Shown one piece after another: positions 46,535 to 56,683 of a stretch of DNA of 64,000 nucleotides. A program made the position numbers and the translations under genes. Numbering within the stretch: position 1 is the first letter of the stretch; every line of letters begins with the position of its first letter. Origin of the DNA: Paraliobacillus ryukyuensis. Lineage in GTDB: Bacteria > Bacillota > Bacilli > Bacillales > Amphibacillaceae. The notes below the pieces were generated by a model. That model ran no database searches and was not told where the DNA came from. It saw only the letters and a program-made list of their open reading frames with translations. The stretch covers positions 310,001 to 374,000 of the forward strand of contig NZ_QNRI01000001.1 of NCBI RefSeq assembly GCF_003315295.1, in the 5' to 3' direction.

Positions 46535-47614
46535 TTAGCGTTCTAATTTAACGATCCAATCAAACACATCTGTTTCTTTACCATATTGGATATTTGTTAG
46601 TGTATCATAAAGCTTTTTGGAAACTTCACCAGTTTTGCTATCATTGATGACAATTTCTTTTCCATCCCAAGCCAAAGTTCCAATTGGCGAGATAACAGCA
46701 GCTGTGCCTGAACCGAATGCTTCTTCTAATTTGCCATTTTTATGTGCTTCGAAGATTTCTTCTACCGTTATTTTACGCTCAGTTACTGTGATTCCCCAAT
46801 GTTTTAAAAGTTCCATTACAGAGTTGCGTGTAACACCTTCTAAAATACTACCATTTAATTCAGGAGTTACTACTTCTCCATCTATTTTGAAAAATACATT
46901 CATACTTCCTACTTCTTCAATATATTTTTTCTCAATACCGTCTAACCACATGACTTGTGCATAGCCTTGTGAAGCCACTAGCGCTTGTGCTTTTAGGCTG
47001 GAAGCATAGTTACCTGCTGTCTTCGCTTCTCCCGTACCACCTTTTACTGCACGAACAAATTCATTTTCCACAGCAATTTTAACTGGGTTAATCCCTTCTT
47101 TATAATAAGCTCCTACTGGTGATAAAATCACCATGAATTTGTAATGTTTTGAAGGAGCTACACCTAAAAATGGCTCGGTTGAGATAATATATGGACGAAT
47201 ATATAAAGAAGTTCCAGGTTCGCTTGGTACCCAATCCGCATCAACTTTCACTAATTCTTTAATTGCTTGTAATGCCAACGTTTCATCTACTTCTGGAATG
47301 CGCATACGATCGTTGGACCGGTTTAAACGTTGAATGTTCTTTTCTGGTCGAAAGAGATGAATATCTCCATCTTCAGAGAGATATGCTTTCATTCCTTCAA
47401 ATACGGTTTGACCATAATGAAAAATCATTGCGGACGGTTCTAATGTAATTGGTTGATAAGGTACGATCCTAGGGTCATGCCAACCTTTTCCTTCTGTATA
47501 ATCTAAAATGAACATATGATCTGTAAAGTATTGGCCAAATCCTAATTGCGTTTGATCTGGTTTTTCTTTTTTAGAAGTTGTTTTCGAAATCGTTATATTA
47601 TTTACTGTCATCAT
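46535..47614 (-). CDS. ilvE: Branched-chain amino acid aminotransferase
   Basis: Last step of leucine, isoleucine and valine synthesis. 359 residues, the long class II BCAT form. Substrate motif FHYGQTVFEGMKAY; Schiff-base Lys in GEAKTAGNYASSLKAQ; cofactor motif EAFGSGTAAVISPIG. The first codons carry a ten-residue Lys/Thr-rich extension. About 250 bases of AT-rich DNA upstream hold its promoter, but I see no clear CodY box or T-box there. Confidence 0.95.
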   Translation of the reverse strand: MMTVNNITISKTTSKKEKPDQTQLGFGQYFTDHMFILDYTEGKGWHDPRIVPYQPITLEPSAMIFHYGQTVFEGMKAYLSEDGDIHLFRPEKNIQRLNRSNDRMRIPEVDETLALQAIKELVKVDADWVPSEPGTSLYIRPYIISTEPFLGVAPSKHYKFMVILSPVGAYYKEGINPVKIAVENEFVRAVKGGTGEAKTAGNYASSLKAQALVASQGYAQVMWLDGIEKKYIEEVGSMNVFFKIDGEVVTPELNGSILEGVTRNSVMELLKHWGITVTERKITVEEIFEAHKNGKLEEAFGSGTAAVISPIGTLAWDGKEIVINDSKTGEVSKKLYDTLTNIQYGKETDVFDWIVKLER

Positions 47615-47824
47615 TTCGTCCCCTTGCTTTTTTATTTCGTAGATTTTCTTTAATGTATAATCACTATTTTATTACTAAAGGATAATATTCTTCAAGTTAT
47701 TTAAGTCGAAAAATTCGAAATTGTTAAAAATATTAATATAAGTTTATAAGTATATCCATCTTAATCTATATATGTATATATTATTATCTTATCATGAATG
47801 TAGTTTAAAACAAAGCAAGTGCAT

Positions 47825-47862
47825 AAAAAGACCACTAGTGTTGAGAACTAGCGATCTTTTTA
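47825..47862 (-). terminator. Terminator after gltD
   Basis: On the minus strand AAAAAGATCGCTAGTT pairs with ACTAGTGGTCTTTTT (one mismatch). Confidence 0.88.
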
Positions 47863-47867
47863 ATTCC

Positions 47868-49364
47868 TTACATTGCTAAAACAGTTGGTAAGCTCGTTTT
47901 GCCCATCAAGTGTTGGTCAACTGTGTATGCCACCTCTCGACCTTCATTAATTGCCCATACAATTAAGCTTTGTCCTCTTCTAGCATCACCAGCAGCGAAT
48001 ACACCATCGACATTAGTAGTGAATTTTCCATAGGTAGCGTTAACCTTGCGATTTTTCGTTTCTACACCAAATTCTTCTAAAACGGTAGGCTCTGGTCCTT
48101 CAAATCCAATAGCAATAAGAACTAATTCAGCTGGCCACACTTTTTCTGTTCCTGGAATTTCTTCATAAACTAACTTTCCATTATCTGTTCGTGTCTTTCT
48201 CATTTCAACAGTATGCAATTCTTTTAACTTACCTGCATCATCTTTGATAAAAGCTTTTGTTTGGATCGAATATTCTCTAATATCTTCACCAAACTTCGCT
48301 TTTGCTTCTTTATGTGCATATTCTAAGCTAAAAACTTTTGGATATTCAGGCCACATATTATCTTCCGTACGCTTTAACGGTAATTGTGGATGTTTACCAA
48401 ACTGAACAACATTTTTTGCACCTTGGCGTAATGCGGTAGCGATACAGTCGGCACCAGTATCACCGCCACCGATAACAATGACATTCTTTCCTTCTGCATC
48501 TAATGTGTTAACAGGTGGCTGCGATTCATCTAACAAGTGTTTCGTAGCAGCCGTTAAATAGTCCATTGCGAAATGAACACCTTCTGCTTCTCGTCCTTCA
48601 ATGATTAAATCACGATGTTTTTGTGAACCTGTACATAGAATGACACTATCAAATATTTCTTTTAATTCATTTGCTGTAATGTCTTTTCCTACCTCGGTAT
48701 TTAATACAAAACGAACACCTTCTTGTGCTAATAGGTCAACACGGCGCTGCACCACATCTTTATCTAATTTCATGTTTGGAATACCATACGTTAGCAATCC
48801 TCCAGCACGGTCAGCTCGCTCATAAATCGTTACGGTATGACCTGCTTTGTTCAATTGGTCTGCAGCAGCTAGACCAGCCGGACCAGAACCAATAATCGCT
48901 ACGGTTTTACCTGTGCGTTTTTCAGGAGGGTTTGGTGTAATCCAATCATTTTCAAAACCTTTATCAATGATTGCTTGTTCAATATTTTTAATGGCGACAG
49001 CTGGTTCAGAAATAGCCACTGTACAAGAACCCTCACATGGAGCTGGACAAACTCTCCCAGTAAACTCTGGAAAATTATTTGTCTTTATTAACCGATCTAA
49101 TGCTTCTTTCCACTTTCCTTTATAAACTAGATCATTCCACTCCGGTATCAAGTTATAAACCGGACAACCGGATGTAGCACCGTTAATATCCATTCCAATA
49201 TGACAAAAAGGCGTACCACAGTCCATGCATCTTGCCCCTTGGCGTTGCATCATATCATCAGTGAAAGGAGTAGAATATTCCTTCCAATCATTGAGGCGTT
49301 CAATCGGATCACGCTCGACAGCTTCTTCCCGTTTTATTTCCATAAACCCTGTTGCTTTGCCCAT
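47868..49364 (-). CDS. gltD: Glutamate synthase (NADPH) small subunit
   Basis: Passes electrons from NADPH through FAD and iron-sulfur clusters to the large subunit. 498 residues. N-terminal Cys clusters bind [4Fe-4S] ([34 protein letters not shown]). FAD loop [15 protein letters not shown] and NADPH loop [22 protein letters not shown] precedes the ATG, 15 bases after gltB. Confidence 0.96.
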   Translation of the reverse strand: MGKATGFMEIKREEAVERDPIERLNDWKEYSTPFTDDMMQRQGARCMDCGTPFCHIGMDINGATSGCPVYNLIPEWNDLVYKGKWKEALDRLIKTNNFPEFTGRVCPAPCEGSCTVAISEPAVAIKNIEQAIIDKGFENDWITPNPPEKRTGKTVAIIGSGPAGLAAADQLNKAGHTVTIYERADRAGGLLTYGIPNMKLDKDVVQRRVDLLAQEGVRFVLNTEVGKDITANELKEIFDSVILCTGSQKHRDLIIEGREAEGVHFAMDYLTAATKHLLDESQPPVNTLDAEGKNVIVIGGGDTGADCIATALRQGAKNVVQFGKHPQLPLKRTEDNMWPEYPKVFSLEYAHKEAKAKFGEDIREYSIQTKAFIKDDAGKLKELHTVEMRKTRTDNGKLVYEEIPGTEKVWPAELVLIAIGFEGPEPTVLEEFGVETKNRKVNATYGKFTTNVDGVFAAGDARRGQSLIVWAINEGREVAYTVDQHLMGKTSLPTVLAM

Positions 49365-49379
49365 TTTATTCTCTCCTTT

Positions 49380-52300
49380 CTACTGTACAATCGCTTTTTT
49401 ACGCTCATCTGTTAGGACAGCGCGATTTTCTTTTTTGGCTAAAAATGCACTCATTTTTGCTTCTTCATCTGTTTCTCCAAATTCTACAAAGGATTCAATC
49501 GTTTGTAGCATTAGTTTGAAGTCTCTTGGGATAACTTTTACGAATTTTGTGAGACTGTTTTCCCAATCTGTTAAAATTTCTGCCGCACGACTACTATTCG
49601 TATAAGCAGCATGTTTTTCAATCATCTCTCTTACACTAGCAATCTCTTGCTCAGAAATAAGTGATTCGAATTCAACCAATTCTGTATTGGTTATATTTTT
49701 TAAGTGATTCTGATCTTCAGCAAATACATATGCAATACCACCAGACATTCCGGCTGCAAAGTTTTTACCTACATTACCAAGAATCGCTACTCGACCGCCT
49801 GTCATATATTCGCAACCGTGGTCTCCGATTCCTTCGACAACGATGTTTGCGCCACTATTTCTTACGGCAAAACGTTCGCCTGCGTAACCATTAATATAAG
49901 CTTCACCACTCGTTGCACCATAGAAACACACATTACCAGCAATCACGTTGTCACTAGCAACAAACCCTGCATTTTCTGGTGCTTTAACAATAAGCTTACC
50001 TCCAGAGAGTCCTTTACCCACGTAATCGTTGGCATCTCCCGTAAGGGTAAGCGTCATACCGTTTGGAATAAACGCACCAAAACTCTGACCAGCTGATCCG
50101 TTAAATTGAACATTCACTGTATCTTCTGGTAACCCTTCTTCCCCATATTTTTTAGAGATTTCACTACCTACAATTGTCCCTGCTACACGATTCACGTTCA
50201 TAATCGGGAACGTGGCGTTCACTTTTTCGCCTGTTTCAATGGCAGATTGTACAGCTGGGAGGACCTTTGTTATATCCAATGATTGCTCAATTTTATGATT
50301 TTGTTGTTTCGAATTGGTACGTCCGCTCCCTGTTGGTTGATAAAGAATACGAGATAGATCTAGAGATTTTGCTTTCCAGTGATTTTTTGCTCGTTCACTA
50401 ATAGTCAACATATCTGTTCTTCCGACTAATTCTTCAACCGTGCGAACCCCTAACGAAGCCATGATCTCACGCACTTCTTCAGCGACAAAACGCATGAAGT
50501 TTACGACATGATCCGGGTGTCCAGTGAATTTTTTACGCAATTCCGGGTTTTGTGTGGCAATTCCGACCGGACAAGTATCTTGATGGCAAACACGCATCAG
50601 GACACAACCTAATACGACTAGTGGAGCAGTAGCAAAACCAAATTCTTCTGCACCAAGTAACGCCGCAATTACTACGTCACGTCCAGTTAATAATTTTCCA
50701 TCCGTCTCTAAAATCACTCGTTCTCGTAAATCGTTAAGCATCAAGGTTTGATGGGCCTCTGATAATCCTAGTTCCCAAGGCAAACCGGCGTGCTTTATAC
50801 TGGTTCGAGGTGATGCACCAGTACCTCCGTCATAACCAACGACTGAGATGACATCTGCATTTCCTTTAGCAACTCCGGCAGCAATCGTACCAACACCTGA
50901 TTTAGAAACGAGTTTCACACTAATTCTTGCGTCTCGATTAGCATTTTTTAAATCATGAATTAACTGTGCCAAATCTTCAATCGAATAAATATCATGATGT
51001 GGTGGTGGGGAGATTAAATCCACACCAGGTGTAGATCCTCGTACATTGGCAACCCAAGGATACACTTTCTTCCCTGGTAATTGACCACCTTCACCAGGTT
51101 TTGCACCTTGTGCCATTTTTATTTGTAATTCTTCTGCATTTACTAAATAGTGACTTTTTACACCAAATCGTCCAGATGCAATCTGCTTAATCGCACTATG
51201 ACGATCATCACCATTTTCATCGATTTGATATCTACGTGCATCTTCTCCACCTTCACCACTGTTACTTTTTCCGCCTAAACGGTTCATTGCAATGGCTAAA
51301 GCTTCATGCGCTTCTTGACTTAGTGAACCAAATGACATTGCACCTGTTTTAAATCGTGTCACAATGGAATCCACTGATTCTACTTCATCTATTGAAATCG
51401 AATCGGTAGTTTTAAATTCAAATAAATGGCGTAGGTTTCCTAATCGTTCTTTATCGGAAGCTTGCGAAAATTCTTTATATAATTGATAATCGCCTCGACG
51501 TGCAGCCCATTGTAATTTATGAATTGTTAATGGATTAAAGGCATGATGTTCTCCCGTTTTTCTCCACTGAAAATCACTTCCAGGCTCTAATGATGCATCA
51601 ATCGATCGCGTATAACCTTTTTCATGTTGCAACTTCGCTTCTTGTGCAATGGTATCCAACCCGATTCCATCAATCTGGGATGCTGTACCAGTAAAATGAT
51701 TGTCGATTACTTCCTTACTGATACCTACTGCTTCAAAGATTTGTGCTCCACGATAACTTTGTACCGTTGAAATCCCCATTTTAGACATTACTTTTACAAT
51801 ACCTTGGGTAACGACATCAATGTATGTTTCAACTGCTTCAGGATAGGTTACAGCTAAATCTCCATCCGCAATTTCTTGACGGTAAGTTTCAAAAGCTAAG
51901 TAAGGATTGATGGCATCAACACCAAACCCTAATAAAGCAGCAAAGTGGTGGACTTCCCTTGTTTCCCCAGTCTCCGCAATGATACTAGCTTTTGTTCGTT
52001 TTCCTTCCCGAACCAAATGCTGGTGTAAGGCACTAACAGCAAGCAATGTTGGGATTGCTACATGATTTTCGTCCATCTCTCGGTCAGACAAGATTAAAAT
52101 GTTACTACCCTTTGCAATCGCCGAATCTGCTTTCGCAAAAACATTATCTAATCCTTGCGCTAAATCATTGGTGAATAATGTATTGATAGTCGTACTTGTA
52201 AAACCAGAATAACGATTTTTTTTCAGTTGGTTTAATTGACTGTTTGAGATAACAGGTGTTTCTAACTGAATACGATGACTGTTTTCTGGTCCCGGTTGTA

Positions 52301-53939
52301 AGATGTTCCCTTCTGGCCCTAAAAGTGTCATCATGGACATGACAATCTGTTCTCGGTAAGCATCAATCGGCGGATTTGTTACTTGCGCAAATAGTTGTTT
52401 AAAATAATTAAACAAAGATTGTGCTTTATCGGATAATACTGCTAAAGGCATGTCATTTCCCATCGCACCAATCGGATCTTTTCCTTCGGTAATCATCGGA
52501 TTTAAATATTTTTCAACATCTTCCGTTGTATAACCAAATGCTTTCTGTCTTGCGATTAAGTGATCAATTGCTTGCTCTTCTTCATCGACCAAGTCACTAG
52601 ATAGTGTCACAAGTTTTTCATCTAACCATTTTTCATATGGATGTTCGCTAACAATGTCATGTTTAATCTCTTCATCAGAAATAATCCGTCCTTCTTCTAA
52701 ATCGATTAACAACATTTTTCCTGGACTCAATCGATCTTTAAAACGAACATTTTCATCAGGTATATCAACAACTCCTACTTCAGAGGAGTAGACAATGTAA
52801 TCATCATTTGTTACATAATAACGTGCAGGACGTAACCCATTCCGGTCTAAGATTGCCCCAATTTGTTTTCCATTCGTAAATGTAATGGAAGTTGGTCCAT
52901 CCCATTGTTCCATTAAGCAGCTATGATATGCATAGAACGCGCGTTTTTCTGCTGACATATGTGGATTATGTTTCCATGGTTCTGGAATAAGCATCATCGC
53001 AGCATGTGCTGGTGTTCTTCCAGCTAGCGTAAAGAACTCTAATGCATTATCCAATACAGACGAGTCACTACCTTCTGCATTTAAAATTGGCAAGAGTTTT
53101 GGTAAGTCATCACCAAAAGCCTCTGAAACAAATTGTTGCTCACGTGCGCGCATCCAATTGATATTTCCGCGCATCGTATTAATTTCACCATTGTGAATTA
53201 AATAACGATTCGGGTGTGCGCGTTCCCAGCTAGGAAATGTATTAGTACTGAAACGTGAATGTACTAACGCGAAAGCAGAAACAAAATCTTCTGCTTGTAA
53301 ATCTAAATAAAATTCATCTACTTGGTTTGGAGTTAACAAGCCTTTATATACAATTGTTCTGTTAGATAGACTAGCAAAATAAAAGCGTAATGATTGTTGT
53401 TTTGCCCAATGCTCTGCTTGCTTACGAATAATATATAATTTACGTTCAAAAACAAGATCATCTTTAATGGATGGATCTGCACCTATAAAAACTTGTTTCA
53501 CGACAGGCGCCGTTTTTTGTGCTTTTATTCCGACTTTTCTGACATTTGTGGGTACATCTCTCCAACCAATAAGTTGTTGACCTTCTTGTTGAATTAATTG
53601 ATTTACTTTTGTTTCAATCCGTTGTCTTTCCTGGTCATCGTTTGAGAAGAATACCATTCCAACACCATAACGCCCTTCTTCTGGTAACTTAAAATCGGAA
53701 CATACTTTTCTAAAATATGCATCAGGAATTTGTACCATTAACCCTGCGCCATCTCCTGTATTCGGATCACTTCCTTGACCACCCCTATGATCAAGTTGAC
53801 AAAGCATCTGCAATCCTTTTTTTACAATATCATGTGTGCGATGACCCTTCATATGTGCATAAAGGCCAATACCACAAGCATCGTGCTCAAATTCAGGACG
53901 ATATAAACCTTGCGCTTCGGGCAAATTATTATAAGTCAT
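49380..53939 (-). CDS. gltB: Glutamate synthase (NADPH) large subunit
   Basis: Makes two glutamate from glutamine and 2-oxoglutarate. 1519 residues. The start MTYNNLPEAQ gives the known short propeptide: cleavage exposes Cys22 (EHDACGIGLYAH), the amidotransferase nucleophile. Domain order: amidotransferase (1-420), central, FMN domain with the 3Fe-4S Cys set (CVLMRVCHQDTCPVGIATQ), and a C-terminal glycine-rich beta helix. A 23-codon extension to 54008 runs into the gltC promoter area and is rejected. Operon gltBD, divergent from its activator gltC. Confidence 0.96.
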   Translation of the reverse strand: MTYNNLPEAQGLYRPEFEHDACGIGLYAHMKGHRTHDIVKKGLQMLCQLDHRGGQGSDPNTGDGAGLMVQIPDAYFRKVCSDFKLPEEGRYGVGMVFFSNDDQERQRIETKVNQLIQQEGQQLIGWRDVPTNVRKVGIKAQKTAPVVKQVFIGADPSIKDDLVFERKLYIIRKQAEHWAKQQSLRFYFASLSNRTIVYKGLLTPNQVDEFYLDLQAEDFVSAFALVHSRFSTNTFPSWERAHPNRYLIHNGEINTMRGNINWMRAREQQFVSEAFGDDLPKLLPILNAEGSDSSVLDNALEFFTLAGRTPAHAAMMLIPEPWKHNPHMSAEKRAFYAYHSCLMEQWDGPTSITFTNGKQIGAILDRNGLRPARYYVTNDDYIVYSSEVGVVDIPDENVRFKDRLSPGKMLLIDLEEGRIISDEEIKHDIVSEHPYEKWLDEKLVTLSSDLVDEEEQAIDHLIARQKAFGYTTEDVEKYLNPMITEGKDPIGAMGNDMPLAVLSDKAQSLFNYFKQLFAQVTNPPIDAYREQIVMSMMTLLGPEGNILQPGPENSHRIQLETPVISNSQLNQLKKNRYSGFTSTTINTLFTNDLAQGLDNVFAKADSAIAKGSNILILSDREMDENHVAIPTLLAVSALHQHLVREGKRTKASIIAETGETREVHHFAALLGFGVDAINPYLAFETYRQEIADGDLAVTYPEAVETYIDVVTQGIVKVMSKMGISTVQSYRGAQIFEAVGISKEVIDNHFTGTASQIDGIGLDTIAQEAKLQHEKGYTRSIDASLEPGSDFQWRKTGEHHAFNPLTIHKLQWAARRGDYQLYKEFSQASDKERLGNLRHLFEFKTTDSISIDEVESVDSIVTRFKTGAMSFGSLSQEAHEALAIAMNRLGGKSNSGEGGEDARRYQIDENGDDRHSAIKQIASGRFGVKSHYLVNAEELQIKMAQGAKPGEGGQLPGKKVYPWVANVRGSTPGVDLISPPPHHDIYSIEDLAQLIHDLKNANRDARISVKLVSKSGVGTIAAGVAKGNADVISVVGYDGGTGASPRTSIKHAGLPWELGLSEAHQTLMLNDLRERVILETDGKLLTGRDVVIAALLGAEEFGFATAPLVVLGCVLMRVCHQDTCPVGIATQNPELRKKFTGHPDHVVNFMRFVAEEVREIMASLGVRTVEELVGRTDMLTISERAKNHWKAKSLDLSRILYQPTGSGRTNSKQQNHKIEQSLDITKVLPAVQSAIETGEKVNATFPIMNVNRVAGTIVGSEISKKYGEEGLPEDTVNVQFNGSAGQSFGAFIPNGMTLTLTGDANDYVGKGLSGGKLIVKAPENAGFVASDNVIAGNVCFYGATSGEAYINGYAGERFAVRNSGANIVVEGIGDHGCEYMTGGRVAILGNVGKNFAAGMSGGIAYVFAEDQNHLKNITNTELVEFESLISEQEIASVREMIEKHAAYTNSSRAAEILTDWENSLTKFVKVIPRDFKLMLQTIESFVEFGETDEEAKMSAFLAKKENRAVLTDERKKAIVQ

Positions 53940-54028
53940 TCTACTCGCCCCCGTCTTATTTTTTAAAGTGTCTATTCCTATTGTAATTTTAATTATCCAT
54001 CCATACAATATATAATATAGATAAGAAC

Positions 54029-54048
54029 AATCTAATTTTGATATAAGA
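54029..54048. promoter_or_regulatory. Candidate GltC (LysR-type) binding site
   Basis: ATCTAATTTTGATAT lies in the 124-base gltB-gltC gap and contains the ATC-N7-GAT dyad expected for a LysR regulator. Placement just before gltC matches an autoregulatory box. Confidence 0.4.
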
Positions 54049-54063
54049 AGGGGTGTAAAGGTT

Positions 54064-54954
54064 ATGGAATTGCGACAATTAAAATACTTTATGGAAGTTG
54101 CTGAACGCGAACATGTATCTGAAGCAGCGCTTCATTTACATGTAGCGCAATCTGCAATTAGTAGGCAAATTGCGAATTTGGAAAAGGAGTTAGGTGTTGA
54201 ATTATTTGAACGTGAAGGGCGTAACGTAAAACTTTCTCCAATAGGAAGAACGTTTTTGCATCATACGAAGGTTGCTTTAAAAGCAATTGACCATGCTAAA
54301 AAACAAATTGACGAATACATTGATCCCGAGCGAGGTTCGATTAAAATTGGCTTCCCCACTAGTTTGGCTAGTAATCTTTTACCAAGTGTCTTAGCTGAAT
54401 TCAAACGAAAATACGCCGGTATTCAATTTCAACTTCGGCAAGGTTCCTATAACTTTTTAATTGAATCAGTAAAAAATCGTGAAATCGATGTCGCTTTCTT
54501 AGGTCCTGTACCTGAAAATCGAGCAGATATTAATGGAGATATCTTATTTTCTGAGGATTTATATGTATTAGTCCCAAGTGATCATCGTATTGCGCAACGA
54601 AAAAGTGTCTATTTATCTGAATTAAAAAAAGAACCCTTCGTTTTATTTCCGAAAGGTTACATCTTTAACAAGATGGCAATTGATGGATGCCGTGAAGCTG
54701 GCTTTGAACCAAATGTAACGTCAGAAGGAGAAGACCTCGATGCCATTAAAGGTTTAGTAGCTGCCGGTATGGGGATTACCATATTACCAGAGAGCGCGTT
54801 TACTGAAACTAAAACGCCGTATACATCGAAAATAGCAATAACGAGTCCAAACCTGCACCGAACAGTCGGAATCATTACACCGAAACACCGTGATCTCGCT
54901 CCTTCTGAAAAAGTCTTTTATGATTTTATTATGGATATTTTTAAACAGCAATAA
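54064..54954 (+). CDS. gltC: LysR-type activator of glutamate synthase
   Basis: 296 residues: an N-terminal winged helix-turn-helix (ELRQLKYFMEVAEREHVSEAALHLHVAQSAISRQIANLE) and a C-terminal two-lobe effector domain. Length, opening residues and divergence from gltB match Bacillus GltC, which activates gltBD and responds to 2-oxoglutarate and glutamate levels. AAGGGGTG precedes the ATG. Confidence 0.93.
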   Translation: MELRQLKYFMEVAEREHVSEAALHLHVAQSAISRQIANLEKELGVELFEREGRNVKLSPIGRTFLHHTKVALKAIDHAKKQIDEYIDPERGSIKIGFPTSLASNLLPSVLAEFKRKYAGIQFQLRQGSYNFLIESVKNREIDVAFLGPVPENRADINGDILFSEDLYVLVPSDHRIAQRKSVYLSELKKEPFVLFPKGYIFNKMAIDGCREAGFEPNVTSEGEDLDAIKGLVAAGMGITILPESAFTETKTPYTSKIAITSPNLHRTVGIITPKHRDLAPSEKVFYDFIMDIFKQQ

Positions 54955-54962
54955 TCACTTAT

Positions 54963-55103
54963 TTATCGTCTCGTATTATCTTTTTTCGCTTTGGCTTCTA
55001 GTTGTGATACAGGGCGTTGGACTGCTTCATCTTCTGTGAGGCCTTGTTTGTTTAAACCGGCCTTCATTTGACGATTGGTCCGGTTACTTGTTTGTTTTTT
55101 CAA
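54963..55103 (-). CDS. Small basic hypothetical protein (46 residues)
   Basis: Read by hand. TTG start six to seven bases after AGGTGGTGA, a strong ribosome site. The product is hydrophilic and rich in Lys, Arg and Gln (LKKQTSNRTNRQMKAG at the start, EAKAKKDNTRR at the end). No hydrophobic segment. It resembles the short basic proteins common in spore-formers, but I cannot name a family. It is convergent with gltC. Confidence 0.6.
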   Translation of the reverse strand: MKKQTSNRTNRQMKAGLNKQGLTEDEAVQRPVSQLEAKAKKDNTRR

Positions 55104-55225
55104 GCTATTCACCACCTTTTTAGTTAGACTTTACTGGAAGCATTCAACCTATACATTTTAATGGACAAACTCGATATTTTTAGATACATTTAACAATACA
55201 AATAGGAAGCAAGGAGAGGATTAGC

Positions 55226-55750
55226 ATGGCAACTAAAGAGATCGCGACATTTGCTGGGGGTTGCTTCTGGTGTATGGTAAAACCATTCGATCAATGGGAT
55301 GGTGTATATGAAGTTATATCGGGATATACAGGGGGAAAGGTGGAAAACCCAACTTATGAGCAAGTTAAAACTGGGGAAACAGGTCATTATGAAGCCGTTC
55401 AGATAACTTATGATCCTGACAAAATAGATTATCAACAAATTCTTGATCTATATTGGCCACAAATTGACCCAACCGATCCAGACGGTCAATTCCATGATCG
55501 TGGTTCACAATATCGTACTGCGATCTTTTATCATAATGACAACCAACAGCAATTAGCAACAAACTCTAAAGAGACATTACAACAATCAAACAAATTCAAA
55601 AAAGATATTGTAACACAGATTTTACCTGCAAAACCTTTCTATCCTGCAGAAAATTATCATCAAGATTTTTATAAAAAGAATGAAGATGAATATCTGGAAG
55701 ATCGAGAGAAGTCTGGTAGAGATAATTTTATTGATATGCATTGGAAATAA
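55226..55750 (+). CDS. msrA: Peptide methionine sulfoxide reductase A
   Basis: Repairs oxidised methionine (S form). 174 residues with the catalytic motif AGGCFWCM (Cys13), then [27 protein letters not shown] and [13 protein letters not shown]. The enzyme has no fused MsrB domain. GGAGAGGA precedes the ATG. Confidence 0.95.
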   Translation: MATKEIATFAGGCFWCMVKPFDQWDGVYEVISGYTGGKVENPTYEQVKTGETGHYEAVQITYDPDKIDYQQILDLYWPQIDPTDPDGQFHDRGSQYRTAIFYHNDNQQQLATNSKETLQQSNKFKKDIVTQILPAKPFYPAENYHQDFYKKNEDEYLEDREKSGRDNFIDMHWK

Positions 55751-55766
55751 AGGTAATTAAAGAAGT

Positions 55767-55825
55767 GAATCTTTTAATCTCAGGGCGGTAATGACTATCC
55801 TAGCGATTAGAAGATTCTCTTTATT
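55767..55825 (+). terminator. Terminator after msrA
   Basis: GAATCTT and AAGATTC with an inner TAATC/GATTA pair. TCTTTATT follows. Confidence 0.65.
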
Positions 55826-55860
55826 AGTGTACCCGATTTTAACTTGGGTTATTATTTCTG

Positions 55861-55916
55861 TTTAATATTCATCATAAAAACCGACATGTTTCAAATAGTT
55901 TTCTTTTACTTTTGGA
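55861..55916. repeat. 56-base exact direct repeat, copy A
   Basis: The 3' end of the 119-residue gene. It matches 56258-56313 base for base while the rest of the two genes differs. Confidence 0.9.
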
Positions 55917-56221
55917 TAGAGCTTTGTATATATAAGAATAAATACCCAGATAGACAAGCTATTGGGTAGAAGTCCAATAAAGACTAGTGGACTCACAAAG
56001 AGGCCTCCGAATATTATATATATAAAATAAATATATAATATAGAAGTTACAAAGACAAACATACATGATATAACTTTAAAAGGATATAAATTTATTTTTA
56101 TCCCATATTCTTTTGCTTCTTTGATTAACAACTTATCTTTTTGAAAATCTTGTTTAAGCAATTTATATGGGGATATTATAAAAATTTTCACTCTTTCTTT
56201 AATCGGTACTTTTATTTTCAA
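55862..56221 (-). CDS. Small two-helix membrane protein, copy 2
   Basis: 119 residues with two hydrophobic segments (about 52-76 and 80-102) after a basic N-terminus. The last 15 residues, VKENYLKHVGFYDEY, are identical to those of the neighbour just upstream. The TTG start has only a weak ribosome site. It lies 37 bases after copy 1, behind the degraded LXG toxin gene. A role as immunity or accessory protein for that toxin is an inference from position. Confidence 0.6.
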   Translation of the reverse strand: MKIKVPIKERVKIFIISPYKLLKQDFQKDKLLIKEAKEYGIKINLYPFKVISCMFVFVTSILYIYFIYIIFGGLFVSPLVFIGLLPNSLSIWVFILIYTKLYPKVKENYLKHVGFYDEY

Positions 56222-56257
56222 TAATCAATTCTTTCTTTCTTAGTTTTAAAGTTCTTA

Positions 56258-56313
56258 TTTAATATTCATCATAAAAACCGACATGTTTCAAATAGTTTTC
56301 TTTTACTTTTGGA
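56258..56313. repeat. 56-base exact direct repeat, copy B
   Basis: Partner of 55861-55916, covering the 3' end of the 108-residue gene. The copies are 397 bases apart in the same orientation. Confidence 0.9.
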
Positions 56314-56585
56314 AAGACTTTAGTGTAGATAATTGTAAATAACCAAGCACTTACTAAGAATGGTATCAACATAATAATTCCTACTGGTTCAACAACAGTA
56401 CCTATCAATAAGTACAAAATAGAAATATACATGATAATCATTATAAAAATAAACATATAACCAGCAAATATAAACGGATAAAGGTTTATATGTATACCAT
56501 CTTCTTTAGCCATTTGTATTTGCTTCTTGTTTTCTTTTATTTCTTGAATAGCTTGGCTAAAAGGAAAAGCTAAATAAGTTTTCAT
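56259..56585 (-). CDS. Small two-helix membrane protein, copy 1
   Basis: 108 residues, paralogue of the 119-residue neighbour. It shares the plan KEDGIHINLYPF, two long hydrophobic segments, IYTKVFPKVKENY and the identical C-terminus. Overall identity outside the end is modest, so the genes duplicated long ago and the ends were homogenised recently. It directly follows the remains of the LXG toxin gene. Confidence 0.65.
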   Translation of the reverse strand: MKTYLAFPFSQAIQEIKENKKQIQMAKEDGIHINLYPFIFAGYMFIFIMIIMYISILYLLIGTVVEPVGIIMLIPFLVSAWLFTIIYTKVFPKVKENYLKHVGFYDEY

Positions 56586-56683
56586 TCTTTAATTTTCACC
56601 CATTCTACCCTTTATTTTTTCACGTAAAATGACTTCACCTTCCGATTCGGAACCTTTAAAAAATATTATTAATCTGATTATGA

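Noticed and set aside
47700-47735. Possible CodY box upstream of ilvE
   Set aside because: The AAATTCGAAATT stretch has too many mismatches to AATTTTCWGAAAATT to call.
53940-54008. N-terminal extension of GltB
   Set aside because: The start MTYNNLPEAQ gives the conserved propeptide before Cys22. The extension enters the gltC promoter region.
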